From: Helianthus annuus
Taxonomy: Eukaryota; Streptophyta; Magnoliopsida; Asterales; Asteraceae
Assembly (NCBI RefSeq): GCF_002127325.2
Contig: NC_035443.2
Coordinates: forward strand, 147,260,915-147,324,914
Length of the DNA: 64,000 nucleotides
Direction of reading: 5' to 3'
Shown here: piece by piece, positions 11,345 through 22,709 of the stretch
Numbering within the stretch: the stretch's first letter is position 1
How the letters are laid out: every line of letters starts with the position of its first letter
Program-made: the position numbers and the translations under genes
The notes under the pieces: model-generated
The model's database searches: none
What the model saw: the letters and a program-made list of their open reading frames with translations, nothing else
Told to the model about the DNA's origin: nothing

Positions 11345-12048
11345 CTACTGCTGCTGCTGCTGCTCCCATTCCGCATCCGTAATGAAGGGTAGTGGAGGTA
11401 ACCCGTCATGTTGTCGCTGCTGCTGCAGCGCCGCAACCACCTACTCCAACAGATAGTTGTTCCTTTCAGCTAACCGAAGCTGCCGCTGATGTGATGGGTC
11501 AGGACTGGGCCAAACATGGCGTGGGAACTGAGGCGCCCCTGGTGGTCCACGCGGCGGTGGTGGCTGCGGAATGACGGCGGCCGGCTCATGCGGCTTCGGC
11601 GCCTCCGGATCATGCGGGGGATATACCGGAGGGAACTGTTCCGGCAGCTGTGTAAGTCGTATTGCGTGCCGTCCAGTTTCTTTAACCGCTTCCCGCATGG
11701 GAAGTCTTTGGTAATATGCATTCCGTTCACTGTCCTCATCCCCATCCGCTTCGGCAGTGTCGCCGGGCCTACACGGTCGCGGTCATTCTCCGGATTATAG
11801 CCCAACGAAAGGGCTATCCTGGTCACGTAGGCGCCGCCGAATAGCAGTCCGCGCTCCGACGTCATACCCACAACCTGGACAAATGGCATGTTGTGGAGGT
11901 TTGTTTTGTAGGTCGCGTCGATCAACATCACGTGCGGGAATGCACGCCACATAGTGATTGAATAAGGATGAACAAAAAAAATCTCTGTTACGACATCTGT
12001 TTTGGGTTCCTGTCGGGTGTCATAAATGAATCGGTGGTCATGCAGCAG
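11345..12048 (-). pseudogene. MULE transposase, second part, with odd proline/glutamine-rich tail
   Basis: The minus frame from the Gypsy junction continues the transposase: EIFFVHPYSITMWRAFPHV, then LIDATYKTN, where the Asp fits the first catalytic acid of the MULE domain. After VGMTSE the similarity stops and the frame reads FGGAYVTRIALSLGY..., not transposase-like. After a frameshift near 11700 it continues as a proline-rich segment (PPVYPPHDPEAPKPHEP) and, past one TAG at about 11440, a poly-Gln end with stop at 11345-11347. The remaining catalytic acids are absent. This looks like an internal deletion or a fusion to another reading frame, possibly an Athila ORF1-like tail (weak). Inactive. 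Confidence 0.65.
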
Positions 12049-15000
12049 TGTCACACCCCTAATTTCCACGTGTCACCGGTGGGCCCGGTGGGGGATTACC
12101 GTGACGTAGTTGATATCATCATAGTCAAACAACACAAATTGTAATGCACAGCGGAAGCAAAGATAGATTTATTTCAACTTAATTTATTGTAATATTCGAG
12201 TATCACAAAATGTCGAAATAGAATCCACAGGCAGAATTAAATAAAAAGGAAACTTCATTTCAACAGACTTCATGCATCCTAAGCTTGCGAGACTTCTATG
12301 GATGCTTAAGGAGTGACCAGCCTATTACGCGTAGTACCTGCACTTAGTCTTTTTGGAAAATACGTCAGTTTACACTGGTAAATACAATTTAACTGACTCA
12401 TTTTGAAAATGTTTAAAAATTGATTTAAATGCTCGTGGCATAAAACTTTTTATAACTTGAGATAATTATTTGCTTAATAATCTTGTAAAAGAATTACATG
12501 TTCGTTCTGCGTTCGGTAGCCCGGGTCATGCCGGGTTAAAGATTAATAGACACACCACTTAATATAATTCCGCCGCGAGACTTCTCTCGTACCGACGATT
12601 ATACATGTTGTACAACACTACGGGTGTACGCCTACACCCGTGTGCTAAGGTCGTGGCCATTCTTTGAATGATGCCAAGGATATCCGGGACATGGTCATTA
12701 AGCCCCTAAAGGCGTTAAACTAACAAAACAGCATTTTCAAACGGGTTAATTTGACTGCACATAACCAAGACCGGTTAAGGTCAATTCCCCGACCAAGCGG
12801 TATTTTATATACCGTACCCCAAGCCCGTATAGGGAAAATAAGTTAAACGTATTTACCTGAGCAAAGTATAAACCAAATATAACGAGTGCACGTAGCTTTT
12901 ACTGGGCTCCTAGATCTGGAAATTAAGGTTTTAATAACCTATTAGAATCCTAACGGGTCTTAAGCTTAGACCGGTTAGTTTTATATGAAGATTACGGTTT
13001 TAAACGCACAATAAGGCGAAGACCGTTTTAGAATGTGGTTTTGTCCCAACAAGCTTGCACACTTGTTTTATATGGGTAACATAATCACATTCTGGATTTT
13101 GAGACCGAAAAGATATGGTTTGACCCGTTTCGGCTAAAATGGCCAAACTAGTCACACAAGCCGATCCGAACGCGTATAATGCGTAACGAGTAACCATAAG
13201 AGTCAAATACAAGTTTCTGAAGTCAATATGCTTAAAATATGTTGTGATATCAGAATGATACTTTCCATTATGCCCCAAATGATTTTAAACCAAAATTATG
13301 CCTCATAAGGGCGTTTTGGTCATTTTATAAGGTGTAAAAGGGTTAAAATGATAACCTGAGTTACAGGTCTGATTAAATTAGTAAATATACTTAATTTACT
13401 AAGTCATAACACTAGGGTATCAAATTTATGTGAAATTTATTATCTTTACTATGCACCGTAGGGGCATTTTGGTAATTTCACATGTGCCTAAAAGGTCAAT
13501 TCTAGAATTCTGAGTTCAAAACATTTGCCTACTGTTTAAAATATAAAAATTCACTAATTACATCAGTAGGTTCCAACCCTTTAGCTTAATAAGGTTCTAG
13601 TGCACACTTATGCGTTAAAAATGCCTAAAAAGGCGATTTGGAGCCATTTCCGGGTTTTCTGTAAAAAGCTGATATTTTTAATATTCTAGAAGGCTCAAAA
13701 TAAATTATTTATCATAACAAATCAGTAGAAATTGGTTTGAGGTCAAAAGGATTTGTAAAACTCATTTTATGGCTAAAAAAGGCAAAACCGACATAAACCG
13801 AATTAATCTTAGAACACTAAGTTATGCTCAGCCTAAAAATAAATAAAAATCTCCAAAAATCCCAAAATATTATTTTATATCAGTGGGTAAAAAGTTTGGT
13901 ATAAAAATTCGGGTTTTGATAGGCTATACATAATTTACGCCATTTAATTAGTAAAGAAGCTCTTAATTACGCTATTGAGCATAACTCTTAATCTAGACCT
14001 CAAACTGACTTCAAATTTTAGGTGCAAGTTTATAAATCAGTAGCTAAGGTGCCTACCCTTTTACATTTTCAAAAATCCCGTTTTAAGGTCAAATGGGCAT
14101 AATGGTCAACATATAGGCGATTAACGGAAACATGCATGTGAATAGGATATCTAATGAACCAAGTTGTATAATCTCAGAGAGTTATACTAACATGTAAATA
14201 GGTTCAAAAGAAGCTCTAAGGCAATCCTAATCTTGGCTTAAACGGGTCAGAACTGAAAGTCAAAGCAGAAGTCAAAGTTTGCGACTTTTAGTTCCAAACC
14301 GAGCCTAAACTGAAAATTGTCGAGTTGAACATGTTGGAACATGTTCTTACATTAATTACCAAGTTATTTTAATGATCAAACAGGTTGCATGTAACCTACA
14401 TTGCTAATTATGCATTAATTCGCCAATAACCTTTCTGTTGACTTTTTACAATAAGCTTTGACTCGACAATTAGCATAGTTAGAGTGGGAATCTGGAAATA
14501 CCCTTTTAAGGGTTTGTTACACACATAATTACCTACTTAAAGGTACTTTTAATTCGTGATTTGGCAGAGCACATTTTAATTAATCACGAAGTCAAACCTT
14601 AATTACGACGGTTTGACTTTTAGCTAATTAACTAAGCTAAAACGAATTAGGAAGGGTTAAGGACACTTACAAGAGTCCTAATTGAGATTAGAGATCACTA
14701 GGAAGATGGCTTGAAGTCCAGAGAGCTCCAGAAGTGAATTTTTGAAAGTGGGTGATCAAATGGTTACAACATAATGTTCTTATATAGTGAATTTAATCTT
14801 CTAAGATGGTGCCACAAGAGTCTATGAGTGTAACCAGATGAAGACAAGTGCCCCTATTGCATGAAAAACCATTGGAGAGGCTCTGGTATTAGAAAACAAG
14901 CCATTGAAGTCGGTTACAGACCTGAACTGGCAGCTGCCAAAGTTTTTCTGTCGCTGGCACCCTGACGCGGCCCGCGTGAGGGTATAGGGAGTTTTAATGC

Positions 15001-15623
15001 GGGCCGCATGGACCGGCAAAACCTGCCAAACAATTTTCATCTTTTGCACTTTTGGTCCCTGGTCCTTTGTCACGTGGTTTTAAGCTTTGTTTCTGCATTT
15101 TTGACCTCTTAACCTTATTTTTAAGGGCCTTGGGACTTTTACTAACTTAGTTAAGTCCTTGACCAACCTTGTAACCACTCATAAGGCCATAGAATTCAAT
15201 GTTGACGCTTTTAACCCCTCGAACACGAATTTGATCATAACTTTCTCATACGATAACGAAACTTTATGAAATTTTAACCACATATTCTAGTGAGTATATT
15301 TTATCGTTACAAAGCTTCGGGTCTGCCAAAAGGTCACTCAGAGGTATACTTTGCACATGTTGACACTTTTAGCCCCTGTAGTTTTTAATTCCTCACTTTC
15401 CTTCATGTTTAGCTTCGTATGATCCATGATTTATTCGTTGGAAGGTATAAACATAATGTAGGGCTATTTAGAATATATTTATCCATTGTTGACACTTTGG
15501 ACCCTTATATTCACATAGTTTCCCCGTTTATCAACTTTAGTCCCTCCAAAGTATTCTTTCTCACGCTCAGAGCTTATGACACGTGTTTATACTTTATTGG
15601 ACACAAATTTTCAAGGTGTTACA
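12049..15623 (-). mobile_element. 3' LTR of Gypsy element 1
   Basis: A 3,575-bp copy of 22710-26291. It begins on the plus strand with TGTCACACCCC and ends GGTGTTACA. It is non-coding; short frames such as 13000-13278 occur in both LTRs and carry no domain. It contains a palindromic ACCCGTGTG/CTACACCCG stretch (about 12620-12650) but no other internal repeats worth noting. Confidence 0.92.
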
Positions 15624-15636
15624 TCCTCACCCCCTT
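15624..15636 (-). promoter_or_regulatory. Polypurine tract of Gypsy element 1
   Basis: On the minus strand AAGGGGGTGAGGA abuts the 3' LTR start (TGTAACACC). Position and composition are as expected for plus-strand priming. Confidence 0.85.
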
Positions 15637-15659
15637 AGAAGAAATCTCGTCCTCGAGAT

Positions 15660-16451
15660 TTAAGGAAACAGATGAGGGTATTTCTCTTTCATTGAGGATT
15701 CTAGCGCCCACGTGTATTCAGGACCTCTGCGGGCGTCCCACTTCACCTTGACAATAGGCACAAGCTTTCTCCGAAGCTTCTTTACCTGTCGATCCTCAAT
15801 CGACACAGGTTTTTCCACAAATTTTAAGCTCTCGTCTATATGCACATCTGTGTGTGGTATGACTAGCGACTCATCGGCCAAACATTTCTTCAGATTGCAG
15901 ACGTGAAATACATTATGAATACCATCGAGCTCTTCAGGCAAGTTTAACTTATAAGCCACTGATCCTACACATTCGATGATCTCGAATGGTCCTATATACC
16001 TTGGGCTTAACTTTCCTTTCTTACCAAATCGCATCACCCCTTTCCAAGGTGATACTTTGAGCAAAACTTTATCGCCATCCTCAAACTTGAGAGGTTTTCG
16101 CCTTTCATCCGCATAGCTCTTTTGCCTGTCTCGAGCAGCTTTCAGGCGGTCGCGAATTTGGACAATCTTGTCCGTTGTCTCGAAGACTAAGTCAGGACCT
16201 GATAATTGCGTATCTCCCACTTCTCCCCAGCAAATGGGCGTTCTGCACTTTCTACCATATAGTGCCTCAAAAGGCGCAGCCTTAATGCTAGTATGGTAGC
16301 TATTATTGTAGGAGAACTCGACCAACGGTAAATGCCTGTCCCAACTACCTCCTAGATCAATTACACATGCACGCAGCATGTCTTCCAACGTTTGAATAGT
16401 ACGCTCACTCTGCCCATCCGTCTGAGGATGGTAAGCCGTACTGAAATTCAA
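15660..16451 (-). pseudogene. Gypsy 1 integrase C-terminal half and chromodomain (frameshifted)
   Basis: 263 codons continuing the upstream polyprotein in another frame. It opens at the integrase block [16 protein letters not shown], which holds the catalytic Glu, then [20 protein letters not shown]. Then come the [19 protein letters not shown] block of the integrase C-terminal domain and a chromodomain-like tail ([19 protein letters not shown]) ending KYPHLFP. The break with the upstream frame is a single-base deletion at about 16450, so no full integrase is made. The tail is the group II type found in Tekay chromoviruses and is thought to guide insertion into heterochromatin. Confidence 0.85.
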
Positions 16452-19400
16452 TTGAGTGCCAGAGACTGTTGGAAACTCTTCCAGAAATGAGATGTGTATC
16501 TAGTATCTCGATCTGAGATAATAGATACTGGTACGCCATGCAAGGACACAATCTTATCCACGTACAGTTGAGCTAATATGTCAGAGGTGAAGGTTTCTTT
16601 AATGGGCAGGAAGTGTGCTGACTTAGTCAGTCTATCAACTATGACCCATATAGTATCATTTCCCTTCGGCGTCTTAGGCAATTTGGTGATGACGTCCATC
16701 GTTACCATTTCCCATTTCCAAGTGGGAATTTCAGGCTGTTGCAGCAAACCTGACGGCTTCTGATGTTCAGCTTTGACTTTAGCATACGTCAAGCATTTAG
16801 CTACATAAGCAGCTATAGACTTTTTCAAGCCTATCCACCAATAATTTGCCTTTAAATCCTGGTACATCTTATCAGCTCCAGGATGGACGGAATACTTGGA
16901 ACTGTGGGCTTCCTTGAGGATAACATCCCGAAGTCCTCCATATACAGGAACCCATATTCGTCCATTTAACCTCAACATTCCGTCCTTGTCGTAGGACAAC
17001 TGTTCTTCAGTTACTCCTAATTTCTCCTTAGGATAGTTAGCTTCCAACACAGCTTCCTTTTGTGCAGCTAACAACCTTTCATTCAAACTATTCTTAATTT
17101 CAATGCTCTTGGCATTGATCCTTATCGGCTTCACTCTTTCCTTCCTGCTCAAGGCATCTGCTACTACATTGGCCTTGCCTGGATGGTATCTTATTTCACA
17201 ATCATAATCGTTCAAGGTTTCCATCCATCGTCGCTGCCTCATGTTCAAATCCTTCTGATTGAACAGGTGTTGAAGGCTCTTGTGGTCAGAATAGATCACA
17301 CACTTCGTCCCATACAGATAATGCCTCCAAAGCTTAAGTGCAAATACAACGGCACCCAACTCTAAGTCATGGGTGGTGTAATTCTTTTCGTGCACCTTTA
17401 ATTGACGCGAAGCATAGGCTATGACCTTGCCCTTTTGCATTAACACACAACCCATTCCGGTGTGTGATGCATCACAATACACCACAAATTCTTCAATGCC
17501 TTCAGGTAGAGTCAGCACTGGTGCGTTACTTAACTTCTGCTTCAAGATATCAAAAGATTCTTGCTGCTTAGGCCCCCAATTAAACTTAATGTTCTTACGT
17601 GTTAACGACGTTAAGGGTGCAGCAATCCTTGAGAAGTTTTCAATAAAACGCCTATAGTATCCAGCTAAACCTAGGAAGCTACGAATCTCTGAAGGTGTCT
17701 TTGGCTCTTGCCAGTTCAAAATAGCTTCTATCTTTGCGGGATCCACTTGAATTCCACGTTCACTCACAACATGTCCAAGGAACTGGACTTCGCGAAGCCA
17801 AAATTCACACTTTGAAAACTTGGCATAGAGATTCTCTTGATGGAGCAGCTTAAGAATGCACCGAAGATGCTTCTCATGATCAGCTTGGTTCTTCGAGTAG
17901 ATGAGGATGTCGTCGATAAAGACGATGACAAATTTATCCAGATAAGGCTTGCATACGCGATTCATGAGATCCATGAATGCGGCAGGTGCGTTGGTGAGCC
18001 CAAAAGGCATCACTAGGAACTCGTAATGACCATAACGAGTCCTAAACGCGGTCTTATGTACATCCTCCTCCTTGACTTTCAATTGATGATAGCCTGACCT
18101 GAGATCTATCTTGGACAAGTAACTTGCTCCCTGTAGCTGGTCGAATAGATCATCGATTCTAGGCAAAGGATATATGTTCTTGATAGTAACCTTGTTTAGC
18201 TCACGGTAATCAATGCATAGACGCATTGATCCATCCTTCTTTTTAACAAACAGAATTGGCGCTCCCCATGGAGATGAGCTAGGTCTAATAAAACCTTTAG
18301 CTAGTAAATCATCTAGCTGTGTCCTTAATTCCTTCATCTCCGTTGGTGCTAATCTATATGGTGCTCTGGCTACTGGTGCAGCTCCGGGGATGATGTCAAT
18401 CTTGAATTCCACCTGCCTATCAGGTGGCAAACCAGGTAGTTCTTCCGGAAAAACCTCGGGATAATCAGAAATGACTGGTATGTCTTCGATCCTGAGCTTC
18501 TTCTCGTCAATGGTTACTTGTGCCATATAAATGACACAACCCTTACTCATGCATCCGGATGCCTTAAGCATGGCCACTTGCTCTGGCACTCCATGTTGAG
18601 TATCTCCCTGAATAGTGAGTGGCTCACCAGATGGGGTCTTGATTACTACCTGCTTCTTATTGCACACTATCTGGGCTTGGTTACGCGATAACCAATCCAT
18701 TCCTATTACTACATCAAAGCCTGCTAGCTTAAAGGGTAACAAGGACAAAGGAAAAGAGTGGTTCCTAATGGATAGGACACATCCATCTAATACAGTCGAA
18801 ACTGTTTCTATTGTTCCGTCAGCTAATTCCACTTCATATTTCATACTTAAAACTTTAACAGGTAATTTCAACAGTTCACAGAATTTATTATCTACAAAGG
18901 ATCTATTCGCCCCAGAGTCAAACAATACCCTTGCGTAGACATCATTAATGAGAAAAGTACCTGTTATGACATTATCATCCTGAATAGCTTCCTTCGCATC
19001 CATGCGGAAGACCCTTGCATTAGTCTTCTTTCCCTCTTCTGCTTTCTTGGCAAGCTTCGGGCAGTTGGGTCTAATATGTCCCTTCTCATTACAATTGTAG
19101 CAGGTGGCATCCTTAAGTTTCTTGCAATCTAATGCCTTATGATCCGGGGACTTGCAAATCCCACATAGTTTCTGCTGAGTTTGGGATCTAGACTCCTGCC
19201 TGCATTTCCCAAAATGGTGCTTCTTACAAACTTTGCACCTGGGTTTTTCACCCGACTGTTGATCTCCCTTCTTGGATCCCGACCCTTTCTTGTGGTCGTC
19301 ATTGCCCTTGCGCTTCTTGTCTGAGCGCCGCGAACCGTCATCTTCGCGTTTTCGTTTCTCGGCATCTGCAGCTCTCAGGGATCTCTGTCTAACTGCGTCT

Positions 19401-20248
19401 AGTGTAAGGGACAGAGATATGTCTGCTACTGATCGAAACGTAGTGGGCCGAGAGGCCTTGACGCTTGTTTTAATTTCTGGGGCCAGACCCCCAATGAAAC
19501 GGGCTATCCTCTTCAGTTCAGGTGTTACAAGATATGGAACTAGCCTTGACAAGGTATTGAAGGTTGTGAGGTATGCCTGGCAGTCCAGGTTCTTCATGAC
19601 TAAGGACAGAAAATCAGATTCTATCCTTTCAACCTCGTGTTGGGGACAATAATTCTCCTTGATCAGGGCAACAAATTGTTCCCAAGACATGTTGTATAGA
19701 GGTATCTTCCCGGTGGCTTGAATCAGCGACTTCCACCATGATAGGGCATCACCTTTGAAAGATTGTGACACAAACTTCACAATATCTCTTTCAGCACAGC
19801 CACTTATATCCACTACTGTCTCCATCTCATCAAGCCAAGTCATACAGTCCACTGCCCCCTTCTCCCCAGTAAAATCCCGGGGTTTACAAGACACAAAGTA
19901 TTTATACGTGCAACCCTTGGCACGTGGGGCATCATAAAGCACGATCTTCTTGGAATGATCACCATTTTCGTTCGAAGAATGTCTATCATCGTCCTTCTTA
20001 GATTCTTCCTTTTTAGACTTGGGTTGGACAGATGGTGGCTTGCTGTGAGACTCCGAATGAGTCTTGGATCTGATATGCGGTGTAGACAAGGTCCTACTAT
20101 GGGTCCCACAGTACTCACTGTACTGTCTTTCTAATGCCTTTGTAACCGCATCATCTACCAGTGCTTTCAACTCCGCACCAGTTAACTGTATCTTTGCGTT
20201 ATCGTGGTTTTCCACCGGACGACTATTTACCTCGTCCGACCTAGCCAT
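16448..20248 (-). CDS. Gypsy 1 gag-pol polyprotein (gag, protease, RT, RNase H, integrase N-part)
   Basis: 1266 codons from MARSDEVNS. Gag comes first (about residues 110-260, [17 protein letters not shown]), then cysteine motifs including a CCHC knuckle (CYNCNEKGH, about 383-396). The protease motif [11 protein letters not shown] is near 443, RT with [10 protein letters not shown] near 778, and RNase H with [10 protein letters not shown] near 922. The integrase zinc-binding region near 1120-1165 and two catalytic aspartates (MDVITKLP near 1187, ISDRDTRY near 1247) follow. The zinc region has Tyr in CLTYAKV where the family has a second Cys. Translation stops at a frameshift inside the integrase core. 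No splice is needed. Confidence 0.9.
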   Translation of the reverse strand: MARSDEVNSRPVENHDNAKIQLTGAELKALVDDAVTKALERQYSEYCGTHSRTLSTPHIRSKTHSESHSKPPSVQPKSKKEESKKDDDRHSSNENGDHSKKIVLYDAPRAKGCTYKYFVSCKPRDFTGEKGAVDCMTWLDEMETVVDISGCAERDIVKFVSQSFKGDALSWWKSLIQATGKIPLYNMSWEQFVALIKENYCPQHEVERIESDFLSLVMKNLDCQAYLTTFNTLSRLVPYLVTPELKRIARFIGGLAPEIKTSVKASRPTTFRSVADISLSLTLDAVRQRSLRAADAEKRKREDDGSRRSDKKRKGNDDHKKGSGSKKGDQQSGEKPRCKVCKKHHFGKCRQESRSQTQQKLCGICKSPDHKALDCKKLKDATCYNCNEKGHIRPNCPKLAKKAEEGKKTNARVFRMDAKEAIQDDNVITGTFLINDVYARVLFDSGANRSFVDNKFCELLKLPVKVLSMKYEVELADGTIETVSTVLDGCVLSIRNHSFPLSLLPFKLAGFDVVIGMDWLSRNQAQIVCNKKQVVIKTPSGEPLTIQGDTQHGVPEQVAMLKASGCMSKGCVIYMAQVTIDEKKLRIEDIPVISDYPEVFPEELPGLPPDRQVEFKIDIIPGAAPVARAPYRLAPTEMKELRTQLDDLLAKGFIRPSSSPWGAPILFVKKKDGSMRLCIDYRELNKVTIKNIYPLPRIDDLFDQLQGASYLSKIDLRSGYHQLKVKEEDVHKTAFRTRYGHYEFLVMPFGLTNAPAAFMDLMNRVCKPYLDKFVIVFIDDILIYSKNQADHEKHLRCILKLLHQENLYAKFSKCEFWLREVQFLGHVVSERGIQVDPAKIEAILNWQEPKTPSEIRSFLGLAGYYRRFIENFSRIAAPLTSLTRKNIKFNWGPKQQESFDILKQKLSNAPVLTLPEGIEEFVVYCDASHTGMGCVLMQKGKVIAYASRQLKVHEKNYTTHDLELGAVVFALKLWRHYLYGTKCVIYSDHKSLQHLFNQKDLNMRQRRWMETLNDYDCEIRYHPGKANVVADALSRKERVKPIRINAKSIEIKNSLNERLLAAQKEAVLEANYPKEKLGVTEEQLSYDKDGMLRLNGRIWVPVYGGLRDVILKEAHSSKYSVHPGADKMYQDLKANYWWIGLKKSIAAYVAKCLTYAKVKAEHQKPSGLLQQPEIPTWKWEMVTMDVITKLPKTPKGNDTIWVIVDRLTKSAHFLPIKETFTSDILAQLYVDKIVSLHGVPVSIISDRDTRYTSHFWKSFQQSLALN

Positions 20249-21287
20249 GTAGCTTCACTGCTACATATAAACAATAATGGGCAAGGTTTTATTTAACAGC
20301 TAATACAGTATTTTATGTATTTTATTAACCATGGTTTTAAATAGCCATTGCAGGTTAATTTATTAATCAAATATTAATTCAGGATCTGTATTACAATCCT
20401 ATATTATAGTTAAGAATTAACATATAACTTAGTCACGAGGACAATGTTAGTTTATAACCCGGATTCTTACAGAATCAAAGTATTAGGGTCTGAATCACAG
20501 TTCATTACCCTATTCTAGACAGTGAGTTGCAGACTCAAACTATCTCTTAGTCCCTAGGACATTAATTATTACCCGTAGGCACTTCATTCTCAAGGAATGG
20601 ACATTTACTTACAGGGAATTTTAAATTAACCCAATTTTCAATGATGGCCTATGTGACTTTTACTGTGTCACAATTTGCCCAGTATGTTAACATACTTACA
20701 GATGTTAACAGAATTTGGAATCTTCTAGACAGGTTCTACCATTTTGGCCATGTCTGCGACGACACGTGGCTAGGTTTTACCCCTTAGATTCTCTTTATAA
20801 CGCAGATCAATCCTAAGTTGAGACGTTAACTATGGACCTGAATCTAATTATGGAGATACCATCTTGGCCTTGTCTTTTTATGACATGTGGCTAGGTCTTG
20901 CCCCTTTTTAGATTTTGCCATTTTATATTAATGGTAGGTCTTCTTTAATTTAGGAAATATTATTTTCATTTTTACCTGTTTATTTTAAGTTTATTCATAT
21001 ACTTATTTATAACAACAATCATGAAAATTTAAATGCAACATTTCACTAATAAAGATTCAACAGTACAATACTTGCCCTAAACGGGACTTCTACAAATAAC
21101 ATGCCCACGCAGGGGCGAAATACAACAAACAATAAACAAAACAACAAACAAACCCACGCAGGGGTTAACTGAAAGACATGCCCACGCAGGGGCAGAATAC
21201 AAAAAGACAAGCTCGCGCAGGAGCTGAATACAGAACCACAAGTCCACGCAGGGACTGACTACAACTAAGCAACAAACAACAAGGTCT
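20249..21287 (-). other. Leader between extra frame and gag of Gypsy 1
   Basis: About 1 kb without a coding frame. At 21100-21262 a short degenerate repeat built on CCACGCAGGGG and AATACAA occurs five times. The rest is AT-rich with no recognised signal. Confidence 0.6.
21100..21262. repeat. Five copies of a CACGCAGGGGC-type repeat
   Basis: Units such as CCCACGCAGGGGCAGAATAC recur every ~35-50 bp, with the G-run matched by a varying C-run upstream (e.g. GTCCACGCAGGGAC, GCTCGCGCAGGAGC). Each copy is therefore a small imperfect hairpin whose arms co-vary. Confidence 0.65.
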
Positions 21288-22520
21288 TCAGTGACCCCTC
21301 CTCTTGGACTTCCCCTTTAGCAAGTCTGACAGACCCTTGAATAAGCCTTGCCGCTCTCTGCGGTCTTCTCGAACTTCTTGTTCGACCTGGTTCAACCTAT
21401 CAAGAACCTCGTGCTGACGCTCCGGCGGGATAAGCTGTGGCTGCGGCGGCTGGTACAACGGCTGAGGAGGTGGTGGCTGCTGGTACACATATGGAGGGTA
21501 CCCGGTAGTCCAAGGACCACCATAGGGCCCTTCAGGGTGTCGAGCGTTGTAATCCCACGCTTCCTGATATGGGTCCACGTTAGCATAGTTAAAGCTGTTG
21601 TGGCCCGACATTTTAAACGGGTTGTATGCCGTGGAACCGGCATAAGCAGGGATTGGGTTGTCAAAACCCAACGGAGGCGCCCCAGGCACTGAGTTAACAT
21701 CTGGAATGGGGTTTGATGGAACCCCCATCTGTGGTTCTTCTTCTTCCTCCTGGAGTGGCGGATAATGGCTGCCACTTGATGGTTAGGGAGTGCTGATGCG
21801 GACACCCCCTCGCACGGACATCCGTGCATTTGACCTTCTCCGCCTCGGTGGCTGCGGAGGCGGCTGCTGTTCCACTGGTGGTGGTGGTGGCGGAGTAACT
21901 GCCACGAAACGAGAATCCTGAGAAGGATCCTGCTGCTGTTGCTGCTGCTGCTGCTGATATGGAGAGGAGTGGTGTGAGGGGGTAAAATACCAGTCGATGT
22001 TTCGGAACCTTTCCTCGTAGCTGTCTGGACCGCGATAAGGCGATCCGTGAAAAGATGACCCGTCAGAGATCTCTATCGGGTGGTTGGGTGTTCCAGACGC
22101 GGGCTCCACGGGGTCCGTGTCTTCGTCCATGTCATCAGCGTGGTCACCTGAGAAGTGATCCTCAGGTCCTAGTGGGTTATGACCCACGAGTTCTGGAAAG
22201 ATATTAGCCGGGTTGAACCGGCTCTGGAAGGTTGGGGTTGGGTCACCAAAGGAGTGTTGAGAGTTGGATCTCTGCAGAGGTATGAAAGAGGGTGGTTGCT
22301 CGTTGGGCTCATTTTCCGATTGGGGCCCAAAGGAGTGCTGGTAAGAAGGTGAAGAGCTGAGGGAGACTGATCGCCTCCCGGGTTCAACATAGAGCCTCCA
22401 CGGCTCTTGTGGACTAGTGCTCATGGTAATGGATGGGGTACGCCGGTGTGAAGGCCCGGCTTCGTGATCGTGACCCGTGACTGGTCCTTTGCCTCGACCG
22501 CGAAAAAATCTTGGTGGCAT
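21288..22520 (-). pseudogene. Extra reading frame upstream of gag in Gypsy 1
   Basis: From MPPRFFRGRGKG (22520) a low-complexity protein runs to 21786. After one in-frame TAA it continues in the same frame from about 21782 to 21288, about 410 codons together. It has an arginine/glycine start, an acidic middle (DHADDMDEDTDPVEPAS), a poly-Gln run and proline-rich tracts. Past the stop it is Tyr/Pro-rich, then has a charged end with possible coiled coil (VLDRLNQVEQEVREDRRE). It lies between PBS and gag, in the sense direction. Some Tat/Ogre elements carry an unrelated ORF1 in this place; here the function is unknown. The stop may be a mutation or a read-through site. Confidence 0.6.
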
Positions 22521-22693
22521 GTTGACCTGCATACAAGTTTTAGATAACAACAATATATAATAAAATAAAGACCCAAAATAAAACAAAACAGAGTTTTGTC
22601 CTATGTTCTTTATCTAAACTCGGAACTCGAAGAATGTGCAATTCGTGCACTGAGACTAAACACAAAAGGCTAGTGTTTAATTCACTCAGTGTT

Positions 22694-22706
22694 GGCTCTG
22701 ATACCA
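22694..22706 (-). promoter_or_regulatory. Primer-binding site of Gypsy 1 (tRNA-Met)
   Basis: Minus-strand TGGTATCAGAGCC, three bases inside the 5' LTR at 22710. It is complementary to initiator tRNA-Met and confirms minus orientation. Confidence 0.9.
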
Positions 22707-22709
22707 ACC

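Noticed and set aside
13000..13278. Frame of 92 codons, repeated at 23661-23939
   Set aside because: Exists only because the LTR is duplicated; no domain or codon signal.
14822..15073. Frame of 75-83 codons in both LTRs (also 25489-25716)
   Set aside because: LTR artefact, no homology recognised.
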